DNA of 64,000 nucleotides from Neoechinorhynchus agilis (Eukaryota; Acanthocephala): positions 2,666,001 to 2,730,000 of the forward strand of contig CM121342.1 of NCBI GenBank assembly GCA_051530055.1. Direction: 5' to 3'. Under the pieces are notes generated by a model, which did no database searches, was not told the origin of the DNA, and was given only the letters and a program-made list of their open reading frames with translations. A program made the translations under genes and the position numbers. Shown one piece after another: positions 44,445 through 57,900 of this stretch (position 1 is the first letter of the stretch; each line of letters opens with the position of its first letter).

Positions 44445-45137
44445 TTATTCCTCTTCACTTTCCTCTTCCTCTTCAGATTCATCACTGCGCCTCTGTTCCT
44501 CTTCAACGGATGCAAACGAAGCTTTTCGTTCTGGTTGAACTTCCTCCTGACGCTCCTCCTCTATTACTGAAGATGGTCCACGAGATCGTCGTGAAATGGG
44601 TTCCGATTCATGATGAGTCTCGACTTGTCTGATTTTCGCTTTCGGTTTCTCGATTGGAGCGAGATCCTTTGGCTCAGTGAGCTCTTTTTGCATTTTTAGA
44701 AAGGCATCACGTCTTTCCTGGAAAGATCGTCTATCTGTCACTCGTTCGTAACGACTGAACAGAGATACTTTTGGTGGTGCAGAAGTGTACTGATCGGCTA
44801 GCCAATCAAAAGCGCTTCCACCAAGACCCGTATGGACAACATTCGACTTGCGGGTTTTCGCCTTTCCTTTCTCGATCTGTCTCGCTCTTTCAGTCAACTC
44901 AACCATATCGTACTTTTGACGCTCATATCTCTCAGTCAAATCATAGATTTGAGAATGAATGTTTGTGAGAGCGTGGTGTAATTTTTTGGCCATTTGAACC
45001 AAATCAGTTTTCGATTTCCCATCCAAATCTAATGGAATAATGCGAGTCTTCAGGACTTCTCGCCTCTCTTGCTCTAATTGTTGAGGAGATTTCTGAAGGT
45101 CCTCTTTTGCCTTTAATACATTCGTGAACTTGGACAT
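44445..45137 (-). CDS. tnt: troponin T
   Basis: Minus strand, one open exon from ATG 45137 to the stop at 44445. The frame is open upstream to about 45185, so an upstream exon may splice in. Troponin T anchors the troponin complex to tropomyosin in muscle thin filaments. Diagnostic features: Q-Q-L-E-Q-E-R-R then R-I-I-P-L-D-L-D-G, the coiled coil A-K-K-L-H...Y-D-L-T-E-R-Y-E-R-Q-K-Y-D, and P-P-K-V-S-L-F-S-R-Y-E-R-V-T-D-R-R-S. These match the central and C-terminal parts of the family in order. The last 15 residues are almost all Glu and Ser, like the acidic tail of invertebrate troponin T. The N-terminal acidic part usual in the family is not seen; it may be on upstream exons or absent from this isoform. 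Confidence 0.75.
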   Translation of the reverse strand: MSKFTNVLKAKEDLQKSPQQLEQERREVLKTRIIPLDLDGKSKTDLVQMAKKLHHALTNIHSQIYDLTERYERQKYDMVELTERARQIEKGKAKTRKSNVVHTGLGGSAFDWLADQYTSAPPKVSLFSRYERVTDRRSFQERRDAFLKMQKELTEPKDLAPIEKPKAKIRQVETHHESEPISRRSRGPSSVIEEERQEEVQPERKASFASVEEEQRRSDESEEEEESEEE

Positions 45138-45756
45138 GTTTGCGGATGCGACTGTGGAAGTTTTGGTTGCGACCGAGTAAACCAAAACACGAACACCGAC
45201 TCTATATCTCTGTGTTTTTCCTCGTCTTAGTCGTTATTCTTTTTGTTATCTCTCTCCTCGTGTAGGCTGCACATCGCTATTTTTGCCTCTTGCGCTCAAG
45301 AACACCAAGAGGATGCTGCATAAACAGGTTATTACACTTACGAGATAAAAAAAAGAACATGGAGATACTCGAGAAGTCCACGGGGAGAGGAAGACGAATT
45401 ATGCCATCAGGCAATGCTGGAAATGCCGCATGAGAACACATTTTCCTTCTAGCAATCTCGCATTCAATCTCCTTCGCCTATATGATGCTAACTTCTTTTT
45501 ATATCAATTTTTTCAACCTAAATAGAGTTGTCGCCGCTACAAACTATCGTTAAAATTCTAAACTTCAAATGTTGTTTTTATTTGAACACTTACATATATT
45601 ATTATTTACAAACAATTTTATAAATCATCCATACTGGAAAAAATCCTATTTTTAAATTTGTCATAACCATACTAAGAAGGCGTGACATATTTTATCAATT
45701 TGAAATAACTCATCTTTAGAATTATGCTCTACCATAATTCTAAAACCTTTTTGAAT

Positions 45757-45795
45757 GACAGATGAAGCGAAATTACCTCGCGAAATATTGTTGAA
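45757..45795 (+). ncRNA. hammerhead-like motif, degenerate
   Basis: CAGAUGA, A, stem GCGA with UCGC around AAUUACC, then GAAAUAUU. One core base differs (A for U). Stem I is not evident. Confidence 0.35.
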
Positions 45796-46028
45796 TATTG
45801 TTTTTTCCTCAAAATATTCAATGAACTCTTCTTTATTAATGCCGAAATAAGTTGAAAACGCAATTTAACAGATTAGCTTATTTGGAAAACTCTTTGAAAG
45901 TAAAATTATACGATCGTGGAAAACAGAATTTAAGTGTGACCGACTTTCTAAAATTCCGCTGATCATAATTATACATTTGCAATTAGAATGGAACGTCGAT
46001 TATCTAAAACTTCAATGTAAAATTAACA

Positions 46029-46073
46029 AACAATGACTGATGAGCCGAAATTACCTTATAAAATACTTCAAAT
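46029..46073 (+). ncRNA. hammerhead-like motif, exact CUGAUGA core
   Basis: Stem I UGA with UCA; core CUGAUGA; weak stem II around AAUUACC; AAAUACU in place of GAAAUAUU. Flanks (AACAAACAATGA before, AAATAAATAAG after) match other copies. Confidence 0.35.
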
Positions 46074-46216
46074 AAATAAGAAAAATATGAAATCCCAAGG
46101 ATTATGCTAATCACAATTCCGACTTTGTAAATGTCTGATCGCTATTTCTTTGTTTAGAAATGGAGTTCCAACACTAGTTTACTATATTTATTTCAAATTA
46201 TCGCACAAAATTTGCT

Positions 46217-49200
46217 TTATTCCTGCTCAGTTTCTAAATTTTGTGCTTCCGCCAATTTCGCATACAATCCTCCGAGAAGTAAAAGCTCTCGATGTGAGCC
46301 ATTCTCAATGACTCGTCCAAGGTCGCAAACGCAAATCTGATCAGCGTCTTTAATTGTGGACAATCTGTGTGCAATCGTGATGGTAGTTCGACCTTTTTGA
46401 GCAGCATCCACTGCGGCTTGGACGATTTGTTCCGATGCTGTGTCCAGTGCAGAAGTTGCTTCGTCAAACAGTAAGATCTTCGGGTTTCTAATGAGCGCAC
46501 GAGCGATTGCAATTCGCTGTTTTTGACCACCGCTCAGATGAGTTCCTTTCGATCCGACTCTCGTTTCGTATCCCTTTGTTCATAATTGACTTTACGACTA
46601 AATTGAGCGATACATACCATTGGCAGATTTACCACGTCGTTGTGAATGTTGGCTTGTACGGCTGCATTCATTATTAGATTATCATCAGCCTATAAGAAAA
46701 AACACATTCAAAAAGAAAATGATCTCAAAGTTGTTCAAGTCTACCACAATAAATCTATGTTCAACATTCGTAATTCCCTATTTTTTAATTCTAAATAAAA
46801 GTATTTTTTATGTTGTTTTTTAATTTTCGATTTTTTGATTCTGGCAATTTGGGAATGCACAAAAAATTCAATAGCACAGAGCTCTCACATATCTATTTGT
46901 CTAATCTTAAGTGGAATGAACTCGTTAAGAAACCGTTCAAGAAGCATACCTCTTCTCCTTCCGGCATTCCATAAAGGATATTTTCCTTAATCGTTAAATC
47001 AAAAAGCACTGGTTCTTGCTGTACAAAACCAATGTTAGACCTGAGCCATTGGATATTAAGCGACCCTAATTCATAGCCATCGATTGTCTAAAAGATGTAA
47101 AAATATTCCGGGTCCTCAAGTTCAAAAATGAACTCACAATTCGTCCACTAGTTGGATCATAAAACCTTAGAAGTAAACTGACCGTAGTTGACTTCCCACA
47201 TCCACTAGGACCGACCATAGCAGTTGTAGCCTGAGTTGGCGCTGTAAACGACATTTTGTTCAATGCTGTGACATCCGGTCTCGTTGGGTACGAGAATATG
47301 ATCTTGTGGAATTTAACTTCAAACGTGGCTTCGTCCTAGATTCAAAATGTCTTCATAGATACATGGAACGTTTAATCAAAAATACCAAAGTGATTCCTGA
47401 TGGATTTTCTGTATCAATAAGTGGTTGTCTTTTGAACAAAGTCAAGAAACTTATACCAGCATCACGAGCTTCGTCAAAGTCAACCAGAAATGCACTCCCA
47501 CGGCCTAAACTCATTCCGACCATATTTAGCAAAGCAACAGTCCGGAAAACGTTCTGCATTTCAATATCCTTATTTATCAAAAGTACCATCCCATAGCCCA
47601 TCGCTACTCCGTAAATGAAGAAGATTGAGGATTGCGCTATTCCATTTCCGAAGGCGTTCTTAAAATTAGCCCAGAGTTTCGTGGAATAAACATGAGAATA
47701 AAACCAATTGTATCGGTTGATAAATGCATCTTCTCGTCTTAGAGAAGCGATTGTTCTAATGTTATTAAGTGCTTCAGATGAGACTTTTCCTGCCTCTTCT
47801 TCAAACGAAAAATTCTTTTCTTTAGATCGAGCTGGTGTTTTCTTTGACATTGATCTTCCCTATGGTAGCAGTAGAGCTTCTTATTTCGTTTAATAAGACA
47901 AAAAAATAACCTGAATAAGACCAGAGAATAGAACTAAAGGGATTAAGGTCGTCATAACGAGAGTCAATTTCCATGAGAGCACAAGAGCTATGATTGTTGC
48001 AATGAGAACGGAGGCTATGCTCTGCAAAAGTATAGATAATCGCTGACCCGTCAACTATAAAGCTAATAGTTAAAAGAAGAAAAAGGAAAACTGCCGTTTA
48101 CATACGCCGCGCAGTTGATTAGCATCCAAAGATAGTCTTGTCAATAATGCGCCTACTCGGTTATCATCTGAATCAAACCAACTGATATCTTGATATACCA
48201 TAGATTTAAAGGCGACTGATCGCATTCTGCATGTAAGTTCCTCGCCTGATTTCCCCAAGCCATAAGACTAAAACGAATTTCAATTTATACTATGGTTTGT
48301 TTCGTCAAATATAGGAATTTAAAATTATTAAATCTAAAACTCCTTCTCGCCACCTACAATGTATCTCAATAATTTGTTTCAATAGCAAAGATTGTATCAA
48401 TTAAATTTATTATATTTGATAATTTTCAGCCTTTTCGTTGGCCTTCTTCAGTCACTTGTTTCGCAAGCTAACGAAAAGACCGAAAATTTTCATATAATAA
48501 ATTTAATTGATACAATCTTCGCTATTGAAACAAACTATAATGGAAAATATCTTTACAACATCTCAATAATGTCAGAAGCATGGTCAATTAATTTTTGAGT
48601 TGATTATTAAGTATTTATGTGAGACAATCGACTTTATAAATTTTCTATGAATTTCAAATACGTTCAAGAAAAACAGCAAATAATACTTTGCATCGTCTTA
48701 CAGCAACAAGCCCAGCGAAGCCTCCAAGTAATCCAATGAAGAAGATTACAATGGCCAAAGTCCTCGTGATTCTCTCCTGAGCATCGTGATCTTCAGTGAA
48801 CACCTATTTCACCGAACTAATATTATTTATTTACTGCAGTTCCATATAGGTACCTCGAATAGTTCGGTGAACAAAACGGAAAATGCGGGCAAAACTGCGG
48901 CTTGTATGAGGACGGCAAGGAGGCTTGCAATTATATAATAGAGTTCGGGCATGTTATATCGATGGCACTGTCGAGATTAAGAAGTTCTCACCACATGAAA
49001 GTGCCATCTTTTAAGCGAAAACGCGACTCATGAGTTTTATATCATTTATTTTCCTGGCGAAAAATCGGCGAATATACCGTTTTTGCTTTTTCGCTGCTTT
49101 AATTATTATTTGTGAGGGTGTCTAAATGTCGGAGATTGATTGAATAAATTTAAATGAGAGAAATACGAACTTTCTTTGTGCTTTTAACAGGCGCATCCTT

Positions 49201-52200
49201 AGAAGGAACAGATAAGAGTGTTGCAGTTCTTGATTTTATGGCTTGATCTTCATCGTCTTCATCATCGTAATCCGTGTCGATTTCAGTTGGATAGTCCAAA
49301 GAAGCCATTTCTAAAAGACTTTAAGTAAAAATATCGTCTTTAAAGAAGGTACTCACTTTCGGTGGGCGGAATATAGTGATACGGTACACTTTTTTGTTGC
49401 TCGCCAGTCGGAGCCACTGTCTAAATCAAAAGATAACACAAAACTTAAGCATAAAGCAACGTACTTGCGCCGTAACAAGCTCATAGTACAATTGCCGATT
49501 ATTCATGAGTTCAGCGTGAGTGCCAGTCTCTACGATTCGTCCTTGTTCAAAGACATAAATAATGTCGGCGTTTTGGATGGTTGAAAGTCTATGAGCAACT
49601 ACGATTGTTGTTCGATTGTGCCGAGCGTCGTCCAAAGCTTTTTGAACAAGTCGCTCGCTCTCAGTATCTAGTGCAGAGGTGGCCTCATCCAAAAGAAGAA
49701 TTGGAGGATTTGAGATAACTGCTCGGGCAATCGCAACTCGTTGCTTTTGTCCGCCACTAAGAGTTGCTCCTCGTTCACCAATCATTGTGTCGTATCCCTT
49801 TGAAAGGGACTTTTAAAAAGAAGCCAAAAACTCAACGGCGTTACGTTTGGCAAACTCATTATAAAATCATGAGCATTGGCTCTACGAGCTGCCTCCTCGA
49901 TCTCGGACTGCGTTGCGTTTACTTTGCCGAGGCGAATGTTTTCAGATACTGTACCGTAGAAAAGAACAGGTTCTTGACTAACGACTCCAATATTCGATCT
50001 TAACCACGATACATTGAGTGATCGTATGTCTTTGTCGTCCAATAAAACCTTTGAATGAGTAAAAATAAAACTTAAGTATTGATAATGTACACAAAAAACG
50101 CACAGCTCCATTTTCTGGATCATAGAAGCGTTGAACGAGTTGAATGATGGTGCTCTTGCCACATCCAGACGGACCAACCAACGCAACCGTATTACCCGCT
50201 GGAATATGCAGGAATAATTGATTCAGAATCTAATGAGATTGGGAAGTTAAAGACGATATCATTTTGCAGATTTACAAAAAAAACCTTTGCTTCGGTGCGA
50301 GCTGGATAATGAAAGTCAACATTATGAAAATTAATGTCACCTCTAACACTATCAGGACATTCTCCTTCGTCGGCCATGGGATTTATCAGTGACTCCTAAA
50401 GCGAATGTTTCCAACTAATCAGAATATAGTTAGCCATTTTAACGAACTTTGTCTATTATCTCATACAGTTTCCCTGCGGATCCTCTTGCTTCGGCAAAAC
50501 TTTGTAAATTCGGTGCTACGGCTGCAATCATAAACGTGCTCGATAAAATACCCATAAACACCTAAACTTAAATTTTCTTTTTCAAATAACTTGGAAAAAT
50601 TCAGATTTTACCAGCATGACGGTTCCTGGACTATAGGCATTATCAGTCCGAACGAGTAGTGGTCCGTACCAGACTAATACGGCAAAACTTGTATATAAGA
50701 AAATGTTCACTCCGAGTTGGCATACACCAATATAAAGGCCTTTCTTGATTCCTACTTTCTTCGCAGATTCAAGAGACGCAGTGTACCTACACGGACAAAA
50801 ATTGATTAACATACTTATCCAAAATGTTTCACAAAACTTAAACCTTTGCGAATCTCGTTTTTGTCCTCCAAATGCCACAACAGTGCGAATCGCACCTAAG
50901 ACTTCATCCGCGATCGAATTGGCCTGAGCGTATTCGTTCATTTCTTTTTCAGTGAACTTCTTGAGAGTCTAAATTCAGAATGATTTGCTAAATCACGAAA
51001 CTATAGGGCTCTTAAAAATTTTGATAGGACACAATTCGTAATTCTAACTTTTCTTAAAAAATTTCTTTATATTAATATAGAAATTGTAAAGATGTTATCC
51101 ATAGATTGCTTTTGTGAGGGTGAATTAAAGAAAATTGATTTAATATTTCTTCTACGTTTAGGACTTCTTTAGAATTGTTAATTATTAAACGACGTTCAAG
51201 ACCATGATTTTTTATTTAGCCATTAATAAAAATAATATTTTGTAGATTGAAATATTTTATTTACTATGCGTGGCTTATTCATGTTACAATTATTCAGGAA
51301 GTCCACGTTTTTAAAGTACAGCACAAACGAAATTCTAATATTTGATCTACACGCACCATAAATCGTATTTTCAATCTTGAAAATTATGGAAATCCCATTT
51401 AATCGTAGACTTAAATCAAAACAACAAGTAAAAAAAGTTGCCCTCGACTAAAAGCATCCCGAAACTAACAATGATTAATATTGCGAGGCTTAATCCGACG
51501 AGCGGTGTAAAACACATAAACACAAGTGACATTTTCCATCCTTCGATAAGTGCAATTAAAATTCCTCCGATTGATCGTGACAATAGGAGAAACGTATCGG
51601 CAACTTTTTCTCCAAATCCTTCTCGTATTCGTTGAACGTCCCTTTAAAAGAAGTATTACAAGAATTATTGAAAGAAATACAAACTCTGCAAGTCGATTCA
51701 CTAGATCGCCAGGACTCCTCATATCGAACCAACCAATTTCTTGTTGCATCATCGATTTAAATGCGAGAAATCTATTTCGTGTGAAAAACGTGGACTTATT
51801 TAAAATAACTGACCTTATTCTTATGATTTGTCTATCGGCCGTTTGAGCCCAAGCAAAAGTGGATATAAATACCAGCAATACGTTTGCTGCGCCGAGTCCG
51901 AGAAAATAAGCAACACCTTGATGCAAAATATCTCGCCGAAATTCACTGTTTAATTCACTATTAAACAAAGGGAAGACATCTCAATTTATCGAATGAAATC
52001 GCCTACTCGAGAGATTCATTGGCGGCAATGAGTATCTCTCTGGAAATGACATAGCCAGTGAATTCATTGACGCATGTTCTGAATTGTCTAAGCCAAAAAA
52101 CTTGAGTGATCGCTTGACTAATACCAAATAAAGTCCCTAATATCATCAGTAGCCTGTCGAGACGGTCTGCAAAGCGAAACTAAGAAATTAAGACGTCTAA

Positions 52201-52787
52201 GGTTAGTTTCTGAGGAAAACACTTACCAATTCAAATACTCCGACGGATTTAATGATTTCTACGTTCTGTTCATTCAGTTTGTCCTTCTCATCAGTTCCGG
52301 TCTGTTCGCTAAAACGTCAAATATCAATTTAAGTAGGGTAAAAGCAGTGTGTTTTTGAACGATTTAATATTGAACAATTCTTTGAAAATGGCAAAAATAG
52401 TTTTAAAACATGATAATAATCAAGTCTTATTAAAAAGTTAAGAAGTTGGTGAAGTGGTGAAAATGGCAAAGCCTCAATCAGTCGCTCTGTATTTTTTATA
52501 ACCTCTTCGTTGTCGGACGAAAATTGTTGGTAAAACAATGAGCCTCTCCATAAAAAAAGATGATTCGATTCCGTTTATTATGGAGTTTTTGGTCATTTAT
52601 TCACTATAAATACTTGTTTTTTTTTGACTAAAAATTATCAACTTGATGGTTTAAATATTTCCAAATTCCCGATCGGTGCATATTTTGAAAAAAATCAATT
52701 GTTTATTATGGACGAAACTTTTAGTCTTTAAAGATGAACTTACGTATTCTTTTTAAGTTTTAGCTTTTCTCGGAGTTTTGATTTCAT
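46217..52787 (-). CDS. pgp: P-glycoprotein, ABCB full transporter
   Basis: Minus strand, about 24 exons. Starts at ATG 52787 in a 44-nt exon (M-K-S-K-L-R-E-K) whose donor at 52744 joins exon 2 (52308-52227) in phase, giving E-Q-T-G-T-D-E-K. Following exons: 52179-52007, 51957-51814, 51771-51685, 51641 to about 51470, 50968 to about 50850, then to the stop at 46217. Architecture TMD1-NBD1-linker-TMD2-NBD2. NBD1: Walker [10 protein letters not shown] near 50170, Q-loop S-Q-E-P-V, signature L-S-G-G-Q, Walker [13 protein letters not shown] and A-H-R near 49590. NBD2: G-P-S-G-C-G-K-S-T near 47205, [18 protein letters not shown] and A-H-R near 46360. The linker is acidic. All nucleotide-binding motifs are intact, so it should be a working ATP-driven exporter of lipophilic compounds. 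Exon ends between 48.9 and 49.3 kb are the least certain. Confidence 0.88.
48363..48540. repeat. foldback repeat in a P-glycoprotein intron
   Basis: Inverted arms at about 48363-48440 and 48472-48540 (shared TTGTATCAATTAAATTTATT block) in an intron between exons near 48268 and 48703. The left arm holds a hammerhead-like motif on the minus strand; the right arm holds only its 3' half. Confidence 0.75.
48417..48454 (-). ncRNA. hammerhead-like motif in P-glycoprotein intron, same strand as gene
   Basis: Stem I UGA with UCA; core CUGAAGA plus one A; stem II GGCC with GGCU around an eight-base loop; GAA, palindromic AAUU, A, then UCA. It is on the transcribed strand, so it would be present in the pre-mRNA. 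Confidence 0.45.
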
Positions 52788-53219
52788 CTTTCGCGTATGG
52801 GAAAGAGCAGGAGAAAATTCAGGGGTGTATGCTAAAAGCGTAGAATAGTCGTTATTATGCTTTGTGGAGTATCCATGAGCAAGCGCTCCATCGGCAAGAA
52901 TTAGTCTTACAAGGAGTGTCGGTTAAAGACTGAATCTTTACAAGAGCAACACAAACGCTGTGAGCACAAGGCGTACACCGACGTTTTAAAACACTGAACA
53001 ATCACTAGCGCATAATGAATTTAACACGCTTTAACCGTCGTCGATTAATCGGTTTATCCTAAAAATATCCAAAAAAATCTAATTGATGGGAAGTTCTTTT
53101 TAAAAGTCAGGATGGCTGTTAATTATCCGGATTTCTGTACTAGTTTCGCTTTTTTAACCATTTCCCTACGAACGTTAAAAACTTTAATGTCGGTAATCGA
53201 GCTTTAAAAATTAGATACA

Positions 53220-53278
53220 TGACAACGAAATCTTGTCCCGATTAATTCGCGGACAAAACGATATTCTACTCTAGCCAA
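53220..53278 (-). repeat. pogo/Tigger-like end
   Basis: TGTCCCGATTAATTCGCGG then ACAAAACGATATTCTACTC. Reverse complement of the type of end seen at 9001-9068. Confidence 0.45.
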
Positions 53279-53779
53279 AGTCTAACGATCACATTTACAA
53301 TTTTAATCACTAGTAAAAAAAGAATCGATAAGATTTGTCAATGCATAAAGGCTGAAATCCGAATAAACTAATGTTCTTAACCGATTCAATTTTTTTGCAA
53401 TTATTCAAAGAATTTTTAGGCACTAAGTTTGAAACTGGAATTGGCAACTCTTACAAACGAAAGCAACGATTTTATGATTCACTACGCAGCCTCAAAGGTG
53501 TGAATAATCTTTTTAAAATAATGCGACAAATTTCATGGACTTCTTTTTGTGATTTAAATCATTGCCAATACAGTGAAATATCAATCTTATCCGAAACGTC
53601 AATTTTATCCGGATTTCTGTTCCACTCAACTTCTGTTGCTAGAAGATAATCAGATAAAAAACGAAGGTTTACAATGGTAAAAAGAGATCGAATAAGAGAT
53701 TATTTTTAAATAATAAAGCTAAAATTGTGTAATTCTCTCCTTGTTTTGCTTTTTTAAAAACCACTTTCCTAGAATTTCG

Positions 53780-53862
53780 GTTATCCCAAACGAAATCTCG
53801 TATCCGAATAATGTCCGGTCCCGATTAATTCGCGGACAAAACGACATTCTACTGTAATTCAT
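53780..53862 (-). repeat. pogo/Tigger-like end, best preserved
   Basis: Read on the minus strand it starts CAGTAGAATGTCG, then TTTTGTCCGCGAATTAATC, GGGACCGGACATTATTCGG and finally GGGATAACCG. The upstream part at 53600-53640 has related ATCCGGATTTCTG motifs, also seen at 53137. Confidence 0.5.
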
Positions 53863-54922
53863 AGAATTCGAGACTATAAACAAGTGCTGTTTGTGCTCGA
53901 TTCATCAACATTCCATCGTTAAATAAAATGCCAAAAGACACGTCTCTTAGTTTGTTCCACTCGATGCAACAATCGATTAAATGATGTCAAGGTAAATCCT
54001 GAGTTTTAGGACTTTTTTTAACAAGATTCAATGCTTAGCGCAATTCGACCTAAATGTTATTGAGTTTTTGCTGCATTAATTCTACTCAAAATGTTTTGAA
54101 AAAGACAATGTATATTTAAAAAACAAATGATCGAAAATTGTATTTAACCTTTTTTAAGGTTCCATTTATACATACAAAAAGAATGGCTTTCGAAAAGGAT
54201 CGTGAAAATCACTTTATGGAGAAAATAGAAAAATTGATGGAAAACCAATAAATTAATCTCTGTTACGAGAAAATCGCTTTATCGTCCTTTCCAAATGGCT
54301 TTGTATTATGTCTAATAACGAACGTCCGTATAAACTTTATTCGATTTTATATCTACAATCAAACGTGAGCTTCCTATTATTCTTGGACTATATACTAAAA
54401 TTTCGTCTCCACGAAATTATCTAAATGAATTGATATGAAACACTCGCGATGATATTCATAGGCTCATTCGTAACTTCCAAATAAATCCATTCGTTTTATG
54501 ATCAATAATAACTGGCCAACATCAGTTTGACAAATGTTCTCTATGCTAATAAATGTTCATCATTGAGAGAAGATCCTTCGGGGTGATGATAATCAACGGA
54601 TACAATACGTTTTTATCCGAAATGTCGATTAATACGTTTCGCCGTGTTTAGCCTATTGAAGAATAAAGATTGTTGTTATTTTTAACCGGCATAATCTTAA
54701 CGCTCCCATCAAGATCAGGACGTTTATTCAACGAGAATCAATTATACTTTCATGAGCAACGCGTTACTTATTATTTCATACTCATGAACTAGCTAAAATT
54801 TACGCATTCTCGTTTAATTCCATCTCTAAGGGTTCATTGCTACTTTATTTTTTAAATTTACTTCAATTCTTTAAGATAAAGTGCAGCTTAAATGTAGAAC
54901 TCATTTAAGATACCAAGAAAAA

Positions 54923-57900
54923 CTATTTTTTATCAAATTGTGATCGGCATCTTGAACACAAATTTTCATAATGATTGTCTTCAGAAACGTAGTAAGAACG
55001 GCATCTCAAACATTTTGCCTTTTGTATGACTTCCTTAAACTCCAAGCGATAATCGTCATTAAATTGAACCCAAGCGCAGTTCAGAACTTCTTTAGACATT
55101 TCGGCCATCTTGTCCATATCGCAATCAGGATATTTCGGTAGACATACGCCCACGAATCCAGTTTCAAGGGAACTCATTTCTTTTCGAATAAATTTTAAAC
55201 GATCATACATGACAGATGAAGCGCCATTTTCCCAATCAGCGGGGACTGCAGTCCTGATTTGTTTAAATATAGACTCATTCGTAGCTCCAATCATAAAACA
55301 GAGTTCTTCATAAAGTTCTTCAGCGACGTGGGGAATGAATGGTGCCGCGCGAAGAAGTATATGATAAATGAGCGCTTGTAAGAAACATTCAAATTCAAGT
55401 GTTTCGGGTGAGTTCCGTTCATAATATAGTTTGTCTTTGAACAATCGACTGAATTCTGCACTAACGTCATCAATCACGAAATCCTCTAGACATTGGTAAG
55501 CTTTGTCAAAGTCATAATTTTTAGAAAAAGAATCGAATTGTCTAAATACGTAGAAAGTTCGAGCCTTCATAAGCTGTAGAACTGGATATTCTTTTCCTGT
55601 GGAGCAAGTATTTGATCCATGATACAAATTGGCAATCAAAAACCTAACAATAGCACGTACTTTTGAGATTTTCTCGTGCGAGTGTTCAAGTTGTCTTTTA
55701 CCGACTTGAATAACGTTTTTAGAGTAATTGAGAGCAACTATTCGACGAAATGGGTCCATACCTTTCGCGAGGTCTTCACTTTTAGACGTAAAATCGATTA
55801 ATAAAGCCATCTAAATCCTGTCGATTCTACTTATCGAGGAAGATGTCATCCGGATCAATCACATTGCCCTTTGATTTTGCCATTTTCTTTCCTGATTCAT
55901 CTACTACAAAACCGTGAACCATTAGCTTTCTGAATGGGCTTTTTCCTTCATTCAGACCGACTGATAAAACAAGTGAAGACAAAAACCAACCATTGATTTG
56001 ATCCAAACCCTCGCAATACACATCAGCTTTGTCTATTCCGGAAGCGTGGAATGAGCAACCACTGTCGAACCAAACGTCGAACACGTCGCAAAGGTCATAG
56101 CCCCATTCTTCATTAAGATTAAGACAATCGATATATGATTGTAGCACCCGTCGATTCGCTATCGGTACTGATCGATCCTTGTCAGCGTAAGTCAGTTGCT
56201 CTAGAGATGTTTAAAGAAATAGTATAATCGATCTTACTCATGAGGGATATTCCTTAAGAATATTAAAATATAAATAGCTCCTGGGCACGTTCCTTATCCG
56301 CAATTTGTTTATAAAGAAAGACTATTATCAAATCTAAATCGTGAACTACATCAGTGTTCAAGGGATGGTATGAAAAAGAGAGAGTCTTAGAGATGTGGTG
56401 GTGATCAAAATCGGGTCACATAAAAAGGTTTTTGTTATTCTTTATTGAGGTGATGCTTCCCCTTTCGAAATATCTTCAATAAAATATGTTTTAACAAGGA
56501 GATTATGATCACCACATCACGAATCCAATTATAATTGTGTTCGAAGCTAAAACGAATTCCTTAGACCGACGTAGAGCATCTGATATCTAAAGTACAGGTA
56601 TAGGCAATCCCCAATGTCTTTGCCGAGATATGCACCAATATGGACGCTCCTTTAGACATTGAATTAGTCCTTTCACTAGACCTGACTGTTCTCCATCCAA
56701 TGCACAAATAGCCATATCTTTAAGCTTTTCAGTATTTACAAACCATTGTCTACTGGCTCTAACGACAACAGGCTTATTCGTTCTCCAATCAAGTCTTAGT
56801 TTGGCGTCGATCATGTGAGAGGAATTAGATAAAGTAACATATTGAGTGGACAATTTCCTTGCGACATCGCCAAGTGCTTCAATCACCATTTTATCTGCGT
56901 CATCGATTGAACGATTATCCACACGACCGTTAATGTCAATAACATTTCGAAACTGTAAATGGTTTTTGAGGCAAATAAGATAATCGGAATGATTGTGAGC
57001 GCCTGCAACTGATCTTATTTCATCGCCTTTTTTCCCGTGCACTAAAGGAACTTCTTTTCTAGATATTAAATTGTGTCCAAGCAATTAACCCACTAATACG
57101 ACACAATTTTTATAATGGATTTCGACATTTATACCTATTTAATATAATCTCTTGGCATCTCGTGCACCGGGAAATGTCAATTCCAAAAGCTGAGAGACAC
57201 TCGAGAGTACCTATCAGAGATCTATTTCCTTCAACCAACTCACTTATATAGTACTCATTCTTGGGATCTATGGCTACGGCTTCACCTGCAAGCAATAAAT
57301 GCGGACGAAATGTCTTGATGATTAGAGCAGCACTTGTGCAGTTTAATGGCTTGTCCAAGTCAAAGATTACGGCGTAAGGTTGAACCTTTCTCGGTGTATC
57401 CTCATCTACGAGCTCAGAATCGGATAAAGCTGTCATGGTTGATGGAGACCAAAATGTTGGCATCCAATCTCGGAATACCATGTCGTTTTCATAAAGACGA
57501 TTAGCGGTGATTCTCGTCTGCATATAAAACAATTTTAAATCTTGAAACAGAAATACGAAATAGAGTCCGAGGCGAAGAAGTAAAAATATAATGGTCCGTT
57601 AAAGTATTCTAAGCAGTTAATCTCCTCCGCGAATTAAGCAATTTTAAATCTTGAAACAGAAATACGAAACAGAGTCCGAAGCAAAGAAGTAAAAATGTAA
57701 TGGTCCGTTAAAGTATTCTAAGCAGTTAATCTCCTAAACGAATTAAGCAACGAGAACCATCCACACTAGAACATTTCCCATTGTCGAATTTTATAAGAAT
57801 TATCCATGGTAGAATAATATTGTGAAAGATCCGACATAAGATTCCATTTCTCAAAGGACATTCTTTGCTTGTTCATACAATCCAATGCCCATTTACGAGC

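Larger units (their letters stand above)
45190..46216. other. intergenic between troponin T and P-glycoprotein
   Basis: AT-rich. Two hammerhead-like motifs lie within (45757 and 46029). No gene recognised; part is presumably troponin 5' region. Confidence 0.45.
52788..54922. other. intergenic, repeat remnants, no gene
   Basis: AT-rich. Includes two pogo-like transposon ends (annotated separately) and open frames without domain (for example 53371-53649). Confidence 0.45.

Noticed and set aside
55814-55833. A 20-nt GT-AG intron in IleRS (minus strand GTAGAATCG...GGATTTAG)
   Set aside because: Too short for any known spliceosomal intron, and removing it brings a TAA into frame within a few codons.
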